Shown piece after piece: positions 47,521-59,533 of a DNA stretch of 64,000 nt (the stretch's first letter is position 1; each line of letters starts with the position of its first letter). Source of the stretch: Bolinopsis microptera (Eukaryota; Ctenophora; Tentaculata; Lobata; Bolinopsidae); the NCBI RefSeq assembly GCF_026151205.1, contig NC_087076.1, forward strand, positions 16,401,919 through 16,465,918, given 5' to 3'. The notes under the pieces were generated by a model. It made no database searches and had not been told where the DNA came from. It was given only the letters and a program-made list of their open reading frames with translations. The translations under genes and the position numbers were made by a program.

Positions 47521-47774
47521 AGTGGCGTAACGAACAGTGGCCTAACGAACAGTGGCGTAACGAACAGTAGCGTAACAAACAGTGGCGTAACGAACAGTGG
47601 TGTAACAAACAGTGGCGTAACGAACAGTGGCGTAACGAACAGTGGCGTAACGAACAGTGGCGTAACGAACAGTGGCGTAACGAACAGTGGCGTAACGAAC
47701 ATTGGCGTAACGAACAGTGGCGTAACGAACAGTGGCGTAACGAACAGTGGCGTAACGAACAGTGGCGTAACGAA
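47521..47774 (+). repeat. 15-bp minisatellite grown from a transposon end
   Basis: About 17 units of AGTGGCGTAACGAAC, nearly identical. The last unit runs into AAGGGCCCC, the body of an element whose right end reads TTACGCCACTG (48,303-48,313). The unit therefore equals the element's left inverted end, CAGTGGCGTAACG. The 114-122-codon reading frames here are repeat artefacts. Confidence 0.85.
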
Positions 47775-48313
47775 GGGCCCCACCGACCCTGCTATGCTGG
47801 GGGGCGCCATCTTAGGGGGGCGCCAAATCATCATTAGAATGTGGGACAATTTTGAAAAAACTTAACTATCGTACTAGCAAAACTGCGTGTTTTGCTCTAG
47901 AAACATACTTTTTTACCAGCAGATCCTCTAAAATCATATATGTTCAATTTTAGGGAGGGGCACAAAAAGGGGAGGGGGCGCCAACAGGGGGGGGGGGCTT
48001 TTTCAGCGGGGCGCCAAGAGGCAACAATATGCCACTGCCTGCAAGCAGACTGTCATTGTCCACTTATTCACTGAGATGCAGGTTCAATTTCAGATGACGA
48101 AAAAGTTATTCATAATATAGAATATAAATAACCATCCTCCTCCATGTTCAGTGTAATTTTTCATTGGAGAAGGACCCTATAATTTTCGGACTTGACTATC
48201 CTCTAAAATCACCTAATTTGTTCAATTGTAGGGAGGGGCACCAAAAGGGGAGGGGCGCCAACAGGGGGGCGCTTTTTCGGCGGGGGGCGCCAACAGGCAA
48301 CGTTACGCCACTG
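47775..48313. mobile_element. CAGTGGCGTAAC-ended DNA transposon remnants
   Basis: Two similar right ends follow the minisatellite: 47,927-48,037 and 48,190-48,313. Each has GGGAGGGGCAC, GGGGCGCCAACAGG and a terminal GCCACTG. The phrase GGGGCGCC is repeated through both. No transposase is left. Family unassigned; one copy was probably inserted beside another. Confidence 0.65.
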
Positions 48314-50837
48314 TTGTACAGGCCTGAACATACGAATTGTCTTTAAGACAAAGGCTGTGAAATGTTCACAGCTCTGATAATGTAGGCATTAGGACGACTG
48401 TTCTTAGAAATGGTGATGATGTTTACGTGATTGTCCTGGATTTGAATTGATCTTCAAATTTGATTCCAACAACTCACTTTGATGAATACATACGAATCTC
48501 TTGAGCTTCAAGAACATACATGATCTCAAAAAATTCTGCTCGATCTCGCCATCTTTATGGTTAAACAGTTTGACGAACGGCTTAACAGTGATCACAGATC
48601 AAATCAAGTTTTTAAAAACAGGGACAGGAATTTTGTCAAACATGTGTTATTAATCGTCCTTAGCGGCAACGTATCTTGAACACCGTTAGAACTAGAAATA
48701 AAGAAAGAAACAACACTTATACACAAGTATAAGGTATCGTTACATAAATCGGTAGCACTAAAACCCTTAAAAGGTATTCATGTGAAAATATGACCCATTT
48801 TGATTTGGCGCTCGATTTTCATACTATGAGATAAATTGTCGAAAATATGCGCGGCGCTCCAAAATTTTTGTTCCATTTTAAAATCTTTTTTGGCCAAAGT
48901 TGTGTTAAATAAATTTTAATTATTGGTTATCTAAATAAATGTAAAAAGTAAATTTTCACGATGGAGCATGACACCGAAGCGCTAAATAAAATGCTAAAGT
49001 GCTTAAAAAAGTGTTAAAAAATGAAATGCGTGCAGAAAAGCTTAAATGTTGACAATTTTTTGGATTTTTACCTAAAACAATTGTAAAACAATGGTTTAAT
49101 CTTTATATGATCTTTTACGGAGCTGTGTTAAAGCTGCCTTCATGTAAATTGTCGATATGTCAACAAAATTAATTTGTTTTAAAATGAAAACACATGATAT
49201 TTGTTTTATTATTAAATCAAAAATCGATTTTTAAAAATAAAATCAAAAAATAATAATAAAACCAAGAAAACTCATTTTGATTATTTTGGAATTAGTTTCA
49301 ATAAATTCAATGGTCAACATAGTATAAAAGTGTATTCGGGGTCTCTATTGTAGCGCGATGCACTACTGGGTCGCGCCGCGCATCAAATAATTCTTCTCGC
49401 AACCACTTCGGTAGATCGGCGAGATGCACCTTAAAATTGTATTTTACTTGTTTGGTCGGATATCATCTGGAAATTCAAAAAATCTATTATTACATTTATA
49501 ATGTCCTTGTCAATTCGGCTACAGTATTTTATCCGTATGATGCATTTTTCCTTTTTATTTGTATCCCCATCTTCCTATCACTGCCTTCTGTCAAACCCGA
49601 TCCATACTTAAAGCAATTTTATATTTTGATTACTTAATTAATAACATTACTAGGCGGTGCTCAGCCTGTCATTGCGCTGAATCTCTATTCATGATTATGA
49701 ACATAAATATAATAGCCTTGGGTCCCCAGGTAAACTTAATATTGCTGTCAGGAGGGTGATTTGCCCTTCATTACAGTTGATTACAGAGGGGGGAGGGATA
49801 GAATTGCCAAAGGATTGATCACAAGATACTAACGTAATATGTGAAGGAGCCCTTACTATAAATTTAGAATGAATGAACTTTTTGACAATTTGAATTTGGA
49901 GCCACAAGGCAAAGGTTGATATTCAAATTTTTCTCCCAATATTTGAGATAGAGAATATATTGATTTTTTGAAGGGTTGTTTTTATATAGGGTCATTGTGA
50001 CAATTATGTGTATATTACTGAGTGGAGTTGGGTTAAAAACATATAATAATAATAATAATAAATTAATGTTATTTTTATACAGCACCAAAAGGTTAAATAA
50101 TTTAAATTTAACCCTTATGCTCAGCTGTAAATGATACCTAAATGAGTAGTAGAGATCGTGCATCTCCCTTGGACAGGAGTAAAAACGGAAGTTTAAAGCT
50201 GCAAGTAAAATCCTGACTAAATAAGGCAGATACACCTAACAAGAAGATATCCAAAAAAGGTTAGCAGGTTTTCTAACAAAACATAGATGATGACCACAAG
50301 AAATCTATGTATGAGACTCATCAGACTAACAAAATGATATACAAGATAATAAGGATGAAAAATCATAAAATATTAAAAATTCTTTAAGAATTATATATAT
50401 AGAACTCCAAATATACAAACAATCTGAAAACTTCAATATACAATACAAAATTTTTAAAAAAGCTTACTGCAGAACAGTAACTGACGTTACAGAAAATCCA
50501 ATACAGTCATGTCAAATTATCTGGGCAACATACAAGTCTAGAGACGGTGAAATAAACAGAGTGGAAAAAGATGCTAAAATACTTGAGACAAAATACAAAG
50601 AATAAGGCAGCTTTCTCCTGGGTGCCAACCCAAAAAATGTTGGTGTCCCGGGATAGAGCCTCCTTTTCTGACCTACACTACAATTTTATTGGCCGACACA
50701 GTGAAAAGAATAAAATCTTGAATATTGCCCGAAAATCCTTTAAAAAAATTAGAAGCCTAGAATAATTTAATTTAAAGCGTAAAATTGACCTGCTATAGGA
50801 TGAAGATTTTAAAATCTTCTGATAATGTATTATATAC
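48314..50837. other. AT-rich intergenic DNA with small repeats
   Basis: No gene is seen. A ~35-bp dispersed repeat appears inverted at 49,650-49,685 (GGCGGTGCTCAGCCTGTCATT), matching copies in the GPCR array. A right half of the Harbinger-like MITE lies at about 49,822-49,850 (ACGTAATATGTGAAGGAGCCC), followed by TTA. The stretch from about 50,200 may be the 3' region of the L2-type LINE that follows. Confidence 0.45.
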
Positions 50838-52194
50838 TCAGTACATATCAAAGGACTTTCTAAACAGATGAGCTTTTAGTTTTCCCTTGAAGTCATTGAT
50901 GTTTACACATTTCCTGATTTCTTGAGGAAGGTTGTTCCATAATCTTGGAGCAGATGAAGAGAAGGCTCTTGGTGGACTGTTTATAGGGCAATGAAGAGAC
51001 ACATCTCTGCCACCACTGGGATTGTACTTGACAAGGTTTGACAGGTATGAAGGTGCTAGTCCATGGAGCAGTTTGAAAGTTAGCAGGAGTATTTTAAATT
51101 CAATACGTTCTTGTACCTTGAGCCAATGAAGTTCTTTTATGTAGGGCTCAACTTCTTCTCTCCTCTTTAGACCTTTAACTAAGCGACATGCTCTGTTTTG
51201 CAGAGATTGTAGCTGTTTCAAAACAGAATGATTAGTACCATAGTAAAGTGCATTGCAGTAGTCAAGGGAACTAATAACAAGAGATTGTACGATGATTTGC
51301 ATTTGATCTTCAGAGAGGAATGGTTTCATCTTTGCAATATTCCGCATCTTGTGGCAGTTTGCAGCTTTAAGCTTCTTTATTTGAGGATTAAGAGTCAGAG
51401 AGGAATCCAATGTAAAGCCAAGGTTTTTAGTAACGTTAACAAGTCTTATACAGACAGAAGATTTAAGGAAGACACCACCAATTTCTAATTCTGACAATAA
51501 ACGTTTTGAACCAAAAACTATAATTTCAGTTTTAGTTGGATTCAGAAGAAGGAAGTGGTTCGTCATCCAGGTCTCGATTTCTCTAAAACAGGAGGGCAGG
51601 TCTTCGCTGAGGACTTGATATTCTGTGGCAGATGAAAATGACTTGTAGATCTGGTGATCATCAGCATAGCCATGGATCAGAAATTGCTTCGATTTTACAG
51701 AAGAGTAAATTGAGCGGATGTAGATATTGAACAACACAGGGCCAAGGACAGAGCCCTGTGGGACACCAAACTTTATTACAATTTCTTCAGATTCTAGGTC
51801 ACCTATCTTGACTTTTTGACAACGACCACGGATGAAACTGGTGAACCATTTCAAGGCTGTTCCCGCAATCCCAATCTCACACTTCAATATATTGATCAAT
51901 TTGATATGGTCAACTGTGTCGAATGCAGCACTCAGATCTAAAAGCATTACAACTGTTGCTGTGTTTTCATTAGTGGCTATGAGGAGGTCATTGACTATGG
52001 TAATGAGGAGTGTTTCTGTGCTGTGATGCTTTTTGTAACCAGACTGGTGGTCAATGTTGAGATTATTCTTGGCTAGATGTTCATTGAGGCATTTTAATAC
52101 GAAGCGCTCAATGAGTTTACCGATGAATGTAAGATTAGAGATGGGTCTATAATTCTTTAAGTTCTCAGTGTCTAGGGAAGCTCCTACTTTCTTA
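50838..52194 (-). mobile_element. L2-type LINE, 3' part (RT and C-terminus)
   Basis: Continuous minus-strand frame from about 52,194 to the stop at 50,838: KKVGASLDTENLKNYRPISN, then LLDLSAAFDTVDH, FGVPQGSVLGPVLF, GYADDHQIY and an end FKGKLKAHLFRK. It is open throughout. It lacks the endonuclease and the beginning of RT, which are found at 56,317-57,794 in the same orientation, so the two pieces look like one element split by the plus-strand LINE at 52,195-56,316. Confidence 0.85.
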
Positions 52195-55100
52195 ACATTG
52201 ATGGCAATAAAAGCAATTTTGATAGTCTATTAACTGAACTGCACCGCATTAACCAAAACTTCACCGTAATAGGTTTATCAGAAACTAACATAGGTCCTGA
52301 TGAAAGCACCGTGTATTCAATTCCTAACTACAATAGTTTTTACCAGAATACTGTAGGTAATAAATCCAAAGGAACTGGTGTAGCATTATATGTTCAAGAT
52401 AGACTTAGCAGTATTGTGAACGAACTTGCGTCAGACGTTACCGAGAATTTAGAATCACTATTCGTAACTAGTCGTAAAAACTCAGAAGAAGTAACTTTTG
52501 GGGTTATTTACCGACCACCCAGCGGTAATTTTGCAAGCTTCCTGACAGAACTATCTAGAATACTCCAGATATTGCCTAAAAAATCTGCGTATATAATGGG
52601 AGATTTTAACGTCAACCTCCATGTTAATAGTAAAGAAGTTAGCAATCTCGAGGAAATAATGTTTAGTGCCGGTTTCTCGCCTCTTATATCAACACACACG
52701 CACGAGAAGCCGGGATGTAATCAAACGTGTATTGACAACATTTACACAAATGATATAAACAAGGTTGTTGCCTCAGGTACAGTATCTGACAGAATCTCGC
52801 ATCATCTGCCAGTTTTTCATATTTTTGAAGACCTAGCTGTAACTAACTCTGAACCTCAAGTTAAACATACCCAATATTATGATTACAGTGAATCCAACGT
52901 TCGAGTCCTTGTTTCATCCTTAAACCAACATTTCTCTGAGCACCCACCAAAAAACTTTATTGAATTTCACGACACATTCAAAACGAATCTAGACAAATCA
53001 TGTAAACTCAGTAAACCTAAAGTCTCCAAAAGAACGCCAATGACAAATCCGTGGATAACAGGAGGATTAATCGCGTCTATAAATAAAAAACATGAGCTGC
53101 ACGACCACTGGCATAAAGCGAAGAGAGAAAAATGTTTGCATAATCCAGGTAAACTTTGTCGTGAGATCAAGAAAGCCTGTCACTGCAATCCTTGTAATGA
53201 TGCCAGGGAAAAGCATGCTAATTTTACTGACAAACGTAGGAGAGTTAAACACGTAATAAGACTAGCTCAACGCCTCTACACGTGCAACAAAATTGAGGAG
53301 TGTCAGGGTGACAGTAAAAAAACCTGGCAGTTAATTAATAAAGTGCGAGGAAAGCAAAATAAGCAAATGAAACCGTCATTCATGATAAACAATGAGCGTG
53401 TTATTTGTCGACGAGTTATTGCTCATGAATTTAACAAGTACTTTGTGTCAATCGCCTCCAATCTGAACGAGGTCTATGAGAGGAGGATTGATGAAGATCC
53501 TATAATTGCTAAATCATTCACTGACTACTTGCCACAGTCCTGTCCGTCAAGTATTTATCTTGCTGAATGTACAAGCTCTGAAATAATACAAATTATAAGT
53601 GAATTTAATAACGGTAAAGCTAGCGACATACCGGCACATGTAATGAAGCAGTGTAGTCAAACTATATCAGAACATCTTGCCAGAATTTATAACAACTGCA
53701 TGAATGAAGGTGTCTTCCCTGATCAACTGAAAACGGGTAAGATAACCCCGATATATAAAAAAGAAGATGAGGAATTACTAGAGAATTACAGGCCAGTATC
53801 AACATTACCAGTATTTGGTAAAATATTTGAAAAAATTATTTACAGTAGATTATACAACTTTTTCTTATCTCGAGGAATAATATTCGAAAATCAGTTCGGC
53901 TTTAGAAAAAACCACTCGACAAGTCATGCTCTTAACTACTCCGTAAATCACGTCGAAGAAAAACGGAATAATAAAAACCACGTATTAGGAATATTTATCG
54001 ATCTCTCTAAAGCATTTGATACCTTACCATTTGATATGCTACTTAAGAAACTTAGTAATTACGGAGTTAGAGGAAACGCACTAAAGCTGCTCTCCAGCTA
54101 TCTAAATAATAGATACCAGTATGTTAGTGTACTTGGTGAAGAATCAGAGCCTCTCCCAGTTAAACTAGGCGTACCTCAAGGATCCGTTTTGGGCCCCTTG
54201 CTTTTTCTTATCTATATAAATGACATCTATAGATGTAGTACATTAGGAAAATTTGTACTATTTGCAGATGACACAAACATCTTTGTAGCTGCTGAAACTA
54301 AGGAACAAGCATACAAAATAGCGAATGAAATTCTCGACTCTGTGTGCCAATATATGCGCCATAACCTACTGCACATTAATGTTAAAAAATCTTGTTACAT
54401 GTACTTCTCGCCTACTAAACGTAAGACCATTGATAATACTGAAAATGACTTGAATCTAGAAATTGATGGGATCCCGATCAAACAGGTTACTGAAACGAAA
54501 TTTCTAGGTGTAATTATTGATGACAAACTGAGTTGGACACCTCATTTCGAGAAACTAACTAAGAAATTAAACAGCATATGTGGCCGTATTTATCGAATAA
54601 AAAACTCCCTCCCCAGCCAGCTGTACAAACAGATATACCACACTCTTTTTGAATCTCATCTAGGATACGGTATAACTGTATGGGGTGGTGTATCAATTAA
54701 TAAGCTTTCACCACTATTCCTTGCACAGAAGAAATGTGTCCGAATCTTATTTGGGGACTCGGAAGCATTTAGCGACAAGTTTAAAACTTGTTCTCGTAGC
54801 AGGCCAATCCAGTGCAGTATAAACAAGAAAGGTCAAATATCCAATGAATCAACTATACCTCACATTAAACCGTGTTCTATATGTATCAGCTTGAGGAAGA
54901 CTGGTGATAAACAAGCAAGGCCACATCGCTGCCAAATACTTGGGGCAGAATTCCACTCTAGAGAATCAACAAAACCTATTTTCCAATCTAAGGAACTAAT
55001 GACAGTACATAACATATATAGATACAGATGCATTACTGAAACAATGAAGATAGTGAAGAGTCATCAGCCCATATCCATGTATTCTCTCTTTAAGAAGTCT

Positions 55101-55319
55101 GAGCTCAGAGATGACAGATTTGTGACACCACACTCATCTCACAATTTCGCATATAAAGGGGCAAATTTATGGAATAGGTTTCTTGAGCAGTCAAATGCAC
55201 GTGGTAAAATAGGTTCACTAGGTTCAATTAAATCCCGATTGAAGCTTTCTATCATGAAGGCTCAACACCAACCTGACAATATTAACTGGCAGGACTTAAA
55301 CTTCAACACTTTCCTATGA
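52195..55319 (+). CDS. LINE ORF2 (endonuclease, RT), intact but 5'-truncated
   Basis: Open without interruption for about 1040 codons. The endonuclease lacks its beginning but keeps VIGLSETNIGPDES, VIYRPPSGNF, IMGDFNVNLHV and a CIDNIYTND...SDRISHHLPVF region. A Cys/His-containing linker (~300-340) precedes the RT: ENYRPVSTLPVFGK, IFIDLSKAFDTLPFD, LGVPQGSVLGPLLFL, LFADDTNIF (FADD in place of the usual YADD) and FLGVIIDDKLSWTPH. Cys pairs occur in the C-terminal part (CSRSRPIQC, CSICISL). No ORF1 is present. The intact frame indicates recent insertion, but truncation makes it immobile by itself. Clade uncertain. Confidence 0.85.
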
Positions 55320-56300
55320 AAAGACCCCCATTTATATTTATATATTTTAGATTTTACACCTGTCACTCACATCATATATGCACCACAAAAGAAAAAAGAT
55401 TCATTCAATCATTACATTATACACTCACTCCACCACACATGCACACAAAACATTAAAGCATGTTACACGCGGGTGTAACGTTCACTTTATCCGAAGGGAA
55501 AAATAATACTTTACGTAACGCGCGATTTACGTCTTGGTAGCTAAATTATTCAAGTGCTATTTGTCAGAGCGACACAAATGCGCGAGCGCTTGCGCGGCTC
55601 ACCTATCCAACACTCTTGTTTACATCGTATCAGGCAATGGTTCAGTTTAATTATGGTAAGGGCACAGCCTGTCAAAAACCCTTTTCGCATGATCCGTCGA
55701 CACCGCCTGAAGGTGAATGCATAACAACGGATCATGAACGTACGGAATCAAACGTTAATAAGCTTGCAGCTTCCGATGAAAATGTATTTAACTTTGTGTC
55801 ATGCTTGAATTGGTTTTGGACCTCTTCAATGCTTTTAATTTATTTATTATTGTTATTTGGTATTATGAGCTGATATGTATATATACATACGGTATCTAAA
55901 ATTAAGCGTATAGCGAGCATATTTAACAATTTTTAAGCAATAATGTATTGCGAGCAGCTGTAACTTAAATATCGCATAAAAATCATATAATTATAACACA
56001 AAACTAAAATTTTATTGGAATCTAGGTTAAACTAAGATAAAATTAATATCAGCCCCTTCGCCACTCTCAGCAGTCAACCAGGGCTCATAAAAGCTTAACA
56101 GCGCCTGGGTCCGTTCACCAACTGTGCTAATGTGAGTGGCGGTGTGGTAAAACCCATTTCAACAGCGTGAATATTTATCAAATATAAGCGCGCTAGCTGC
56201 TAGCATACTTGTATCATTTAATTTTTAATCAAATTTATTCGGATATATATTTATTGATTATGTATTGAATTGGTGATAAATAATAAAATTGTCTTTTCTC
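55320..56300 (+). other. 3' region of the plus-strand LINE
   Basis: Between the ORF2 stop and the poly(A). It includes a 85-codon open stretch at 55,616-55,873 with a hydrophobic end that I do not recognise, and GC-richer sequence near 55,560-55,610. Probably 3' UTR; no host gene is seen. Confidence 0.5.
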
Positions 56301-56316
56301 AAAAAAAAAAAAAAAA

Positions 56317-57794
56317 TTGTCTTTTCTCAGGGGAGTGAGATGTGCTAACTTGATTCCCTCCATACTTCCGGTTGAAAGAGAAACGTTGATAATATCACAA
56401 AGGGTAGGGAGGATTAGCTCAAGGTGCTCTGACAAGAGTTCTTTAGGTAGTGGATCAATCGATGAGGTTTTGATGCCAGATTCTTTGATCAATTCTCTGA
56501 CTTCAAAAATAGTAGCTTTTCTAAATTCAGATAATGCCTGGCCATTGAAGATTGGAGAACTATTAGTCACAGTAGTGTTGGGAAATGATGTTCGGATTTT
56601 CTCAATTTTTTCAGTAAAATACTGGTTAAAGGCATTTACAGTTTCCTGAAGATTTTCTGAAGATGGTAAAGTGAGGTCCTTTTCTTTATCCAGGAAAGTG
56701 TCTACAAATTTGTAAAGGCTCTTTTGTGAGTGTTTGTATTTCTGGAAAGTATTAGAGAAGAACAGTTTTTTCTTTTTGAGAGTCAGCTCTGAACAGTGCT
56801 CTCGCAAATGAACAAAGATATCATGATCAATTTCGAGACTTGACTTTTTCCAGGCTTTCTCAGCCTTTCTTCTTTCGGCTCTTGCAACTTTGTATTCGCC
56901 ATCAAACCAGGGAGCAGTGGGAATGTCTTTGATGGTTTTGGAATATTCTGGGGCATGTACATTTAGTATATGTTGACACCCATTGTTAAATTGAGTCACA
57001 ACATCAGAGAAGCTCTTTTCTTCAAAAACCAACTCAGATAGAGCAACAGATAAATCACCTTTAAATTGTTCCTGATCTATGTCTCTGATCTTTCTAAAGC
57101 GTATGACTTTCTCACATTTGTCGATGTCAGGAGGCTTATGAAGCTGAAATATAATTGGATAGTGGTCACAGGATGGGAAGCTTTTGGCCATGTTTTGCAT
57201 TACCTCGACAGAAGTTTGATCTACTACTTTGTGCGAAGAAATAACAGGATCAAGGATGTGACCTTTTTTATGTGTTGGTGAGTAGACAAGTTGATGAAGC
57301 CCAAAAGATGATAGTATGGTGTTCCACTCACTCACATGAGCAGAGATTCTATCTAGGTGCATATTAACATCTCCGCATAGCAAGAAATGCTTGTATTTTG
57401 AGAATGCATCCGTCAGGAAATCTTCAAAATCAGAGAGGAAATTTCCCAAGGACCCAGGTGGACGGTAGATACAGGAGCAGAATACGACAGATCCATCAAC
57501 GAGTTTCAGTTTTGTGTTAATTGCCTCAAATGATCCGTCATTGTTGGCAAAAACCTTGATTAGACGAACACATGATTTGTAGATTATGGCAACACCTCCA
57601 CCTGATTTGTTTTTGCGATACACTTGGTAAAGTTTATAGCCATAGTTTTTTATTATTGCAGTGGTGTTGTTGCTCTCATCAGTTAGCCATGTTTCTGTAA
57701 CAAAGAAAATAGATATGTTGTTATCTTCTAAAAAGTTCATAACATGGTCAACCTTGTTGTTTAGAGAGCGAACATTCCAGCTTGCACATTTCAT
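56317..57794 (-). pseudogene. L2-type LINE ORF2, endonuclease half (interrupted by insertion)
   Basis: Starts at ATG 57,794 (MKCASWNVRSLNNKV); an upstream GTG overlaps the ORF1 stop by four bases. Endonuclease motifs: FFVTETWL, CSCIYRPPGS, LLCGDVNMHLD and SCDHYPIIF. The linker ends in SMEGIKLAHLTPL, the residues directly before the RT core. The next residues (KKVGASLDTENL) are at 52,190 on the other side of the nested LINE. The residues after HLTPL in the present frame (RKDN, then a Phe run) are read from the poly(A) of the insertion. Confidence 0.83.
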
Positions 57795-57823
57795 ACTTAG
57801 GCTCTTAACTCCAGTCTTGTTCT

Positions 57824-59248
57824 TCACCAGTTTTTTTGGGTGTAATATGAGATTGAATGCTTAAGCTTGTGCTGTTCAGAGATATAGGCTGGGCATGATC
57901 TGTCTGTGGCTGAGTGTGTGTACTGTTCATCAGTTCTCTTAGAATTTTTACAGTTAGCACAAGAGGGTTGAAAGGAATGTGTGTCTTTATTTGTACATGA
58001 GTTAGTTTCATGATCTTCAGTGCAATGAGCACAGACATGGTTAGATGCTTGGCACTGGGCTGAGTAATGACCAAACTTTTGGCATTTATTACATCGTTTG
58101 ATGTAAAAGTGATCATACACCTTGCAGCGGTACAAACCTATGGATAGGAAATTGTCACGATTTTCTATCAGCTTCCGTATGGCATTGCTCACTCTAACAG
58201 AAGCTTGAAACAGTGGTTTTTCTGTTTGATAATTTCTTTGTTTGCGCACTGAGAGTACAGAAAATGTCTCACCAGAATCAATGAGGGATTTGATGTCAGG
58301 GTAAAGTTTCATAATGGTTTCGAAGAGATCATCGGGTGTGATTTCATCTCTAATCCCGGAAATGGATATCGTAGGCAATTTGGTTATAGGTTGCTTGAGA
58401 GCAGATTTGGGAAATTTTCTGGAGAAGGATTGAACTAACTTTGCTCGATCAGCTTGACTAGATGTAGTGATAACTGTCTCACCTTTCTTGTTTTCAAAGG
58501 TATTATCTACAAAAATATTATTTTCTGTGATAATAGTTTTAAGGTCAGATAATGGAACTTTTTCTCCCCCTTCAGAGACTATTACTGAAGCTGGGTGCCT
58601 CAGTTTTTCTACTCTGTTGCTGTCACACCAGGGATTTCCGACAACACCAGTAGAGACGGCAGTTGCATGGTTGCTATTAACTGGTGAAAGGGTTGGTGAT
58701 ATGGAACCGTTTCCTGTGGTCAAACTTAACCCATGAAGAGTGGCAGGATTTAACAAGAGATTTTTAATGATGTCTATGTCAGCATCTAGTTTTGACATTT
58801 TTGTTTCAAGGGTGTGCACATGGGTTTTTAAATCAGCAGCGTTTCTCAGGTTTGATAATGTAACACAAGAGTCACAATGGAAGAGGAAATTTCCAAAACG
58901 TTTACCTTTCTGTTTTGATTCAGTGTTAGCATTGAAAGATTTCAGTAAGGACGGAGAGCATACATTATCAGTAAAGTTAATACGTCTATTGTCCTTCATT
59001 TCATAACAAGTAGCGTGAAAATTGCTCTTACATTCATAACAACATACCACTTCTCCTTTAGTATCGGACGAGCAGTTTCTGCAAATTCCATCAGCAGCTA
59101 ACATACGTAGATCGTTCACAACAATACAAGGGGGCTGGGGGCTGGCATTATCATCATTGTCATTATCATTACCATTGTTATCATGTTGCCCCTGTAAGAC
59201 ATGATTTGAGGAGCCCAGCCCCTCTGAGTTTTGATCGGGATCTACCAT
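57824..59248 (-). CDS. L2-type LINE ORF1 with PHD-like finger and zinc knuckles (474 aa)
   Basis: Intact frame from ATG 59,248 (MVDPDQNSEGLGSS). The N-terminal part has a PHD-like Cys/His finger, CRNCSSDTKG...CCYECKSNFHATC (~57-85). A coiled segment and an RRM-like region follow (~260-370). The C-terminal Cys/His array includes CNKCQKFGHYSAQC, CAHCTEDHETNSC and CANC, matching the array of the ORF1 at 23,891-25,368. Expected to bind element RNA. The stop overlaps the ORF2 start. The element as a whole is dead because ORF2 is split. Confidence 0.85.
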   Translation of the reverse strand: MVDPDQNSEGLGSSNHVLQGQHDNNGNDNDNDDNASPQPPCIVVNDLRMLAADGICRNCSSDTKGEVVCCYECKSNFHATCYEMKDNRRINFTDNVCSPSLLKSFNANTESKQKGKRFGNFLFHCDSCVTLSNLRNAADLKTHVHTLETKMSKLDADIDIIKNLLLNPATLHGLSLTTGNGSISPTLSPVNSNHATAVSTGVVGNPWCDSNRVEKLRHPASVIVSEGGEKVPLSDLKTIITENNIFVDNTFENKKGETVITTSSQADRAKLVQSFSRKFPKSALKQPITKLPTISISGIRDEITPDDLFETIMKLYPDIKSLIDSGETFSVLSVRKQRNYQTEKPLFQASVRVSNAIRKLIENRDNFLSIGLYRCKVYDHFYIKRCNKCQKFGHYSAQCQASNHVCAHCTEDHETNSCTNKDTHSFQPSCANCKNSKRTDEQYTHSATDRSCPAYISEQHKLKHSISYYTQKNW

Positions 59249-59533
59249 TCTTTTGGGAGGATGGAGACAGATGTAAAATCTTTTATGATGTACAACTCAG
59301 AAGTTTCGGGGTCCTCAAATTATTTGTTATATAGTAGTGTTGAAAGTATAAAAAAAAATATAAGAGATACGATGATTTAACTTGTAGAAGCTTTCAATAA
59401 ACATGTGTTAATCGTCGTCAGCTGAATGTGATGTGGTGGACAATGCTTATATGTGATTGAGTGGTGTCAGGGATGGAGGGTGGGGGAGATGTGGGTGGGA
59501 AAGTGAAAATTACAGTACAATGTCAATAAAAAT

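Larger units (their letters stand above)
52195..56316 (+). mobile_element. young 5'-truncated LINE with poly(A), nested in the L2-type LINE
   Basis: Begins abruptly inside its endonuclease coding region at the joint with the L2 RT and ends in a run of about 15 A at 56,301-56,315. A phrase AATTGTCTTTTCTC occurs on both sides of the A run. A roughly 1-kb 3' region (55,320-56,300) follows the ORF. It differs from the L2-type elements by its poly(A) tail and RT sequence. Confidence 0.82.
56317..59350 (-). mobile_element. L2-type LINE, 5' part (leader, ORF1, endonuclease)
   Basis: Runs on the minus strand from the shared 5' leader (59,350-59,315: ATACTTTCAACACTACTATA) through ORF1 and the endonuclease half of ORF2 and stops at the joint with the nested LINE. 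Together with 50,838-52,194 it makes a complete L2-type element of the same family type as 23,719-28,665. Confidence 0.85.

Noticed and set aside
47497..47865. Repeat protein (TNSGV)n or CRISPR-like array
   Set aside because: The 15-bp units are contiguous without spacers and derive from a transposon end; the genome is animal.
55616..55873. 85-codon frame with a hydrophobic end
   Set aside because: No recognised domain, placed in the 3' region of a LINE; kept only as a remark.
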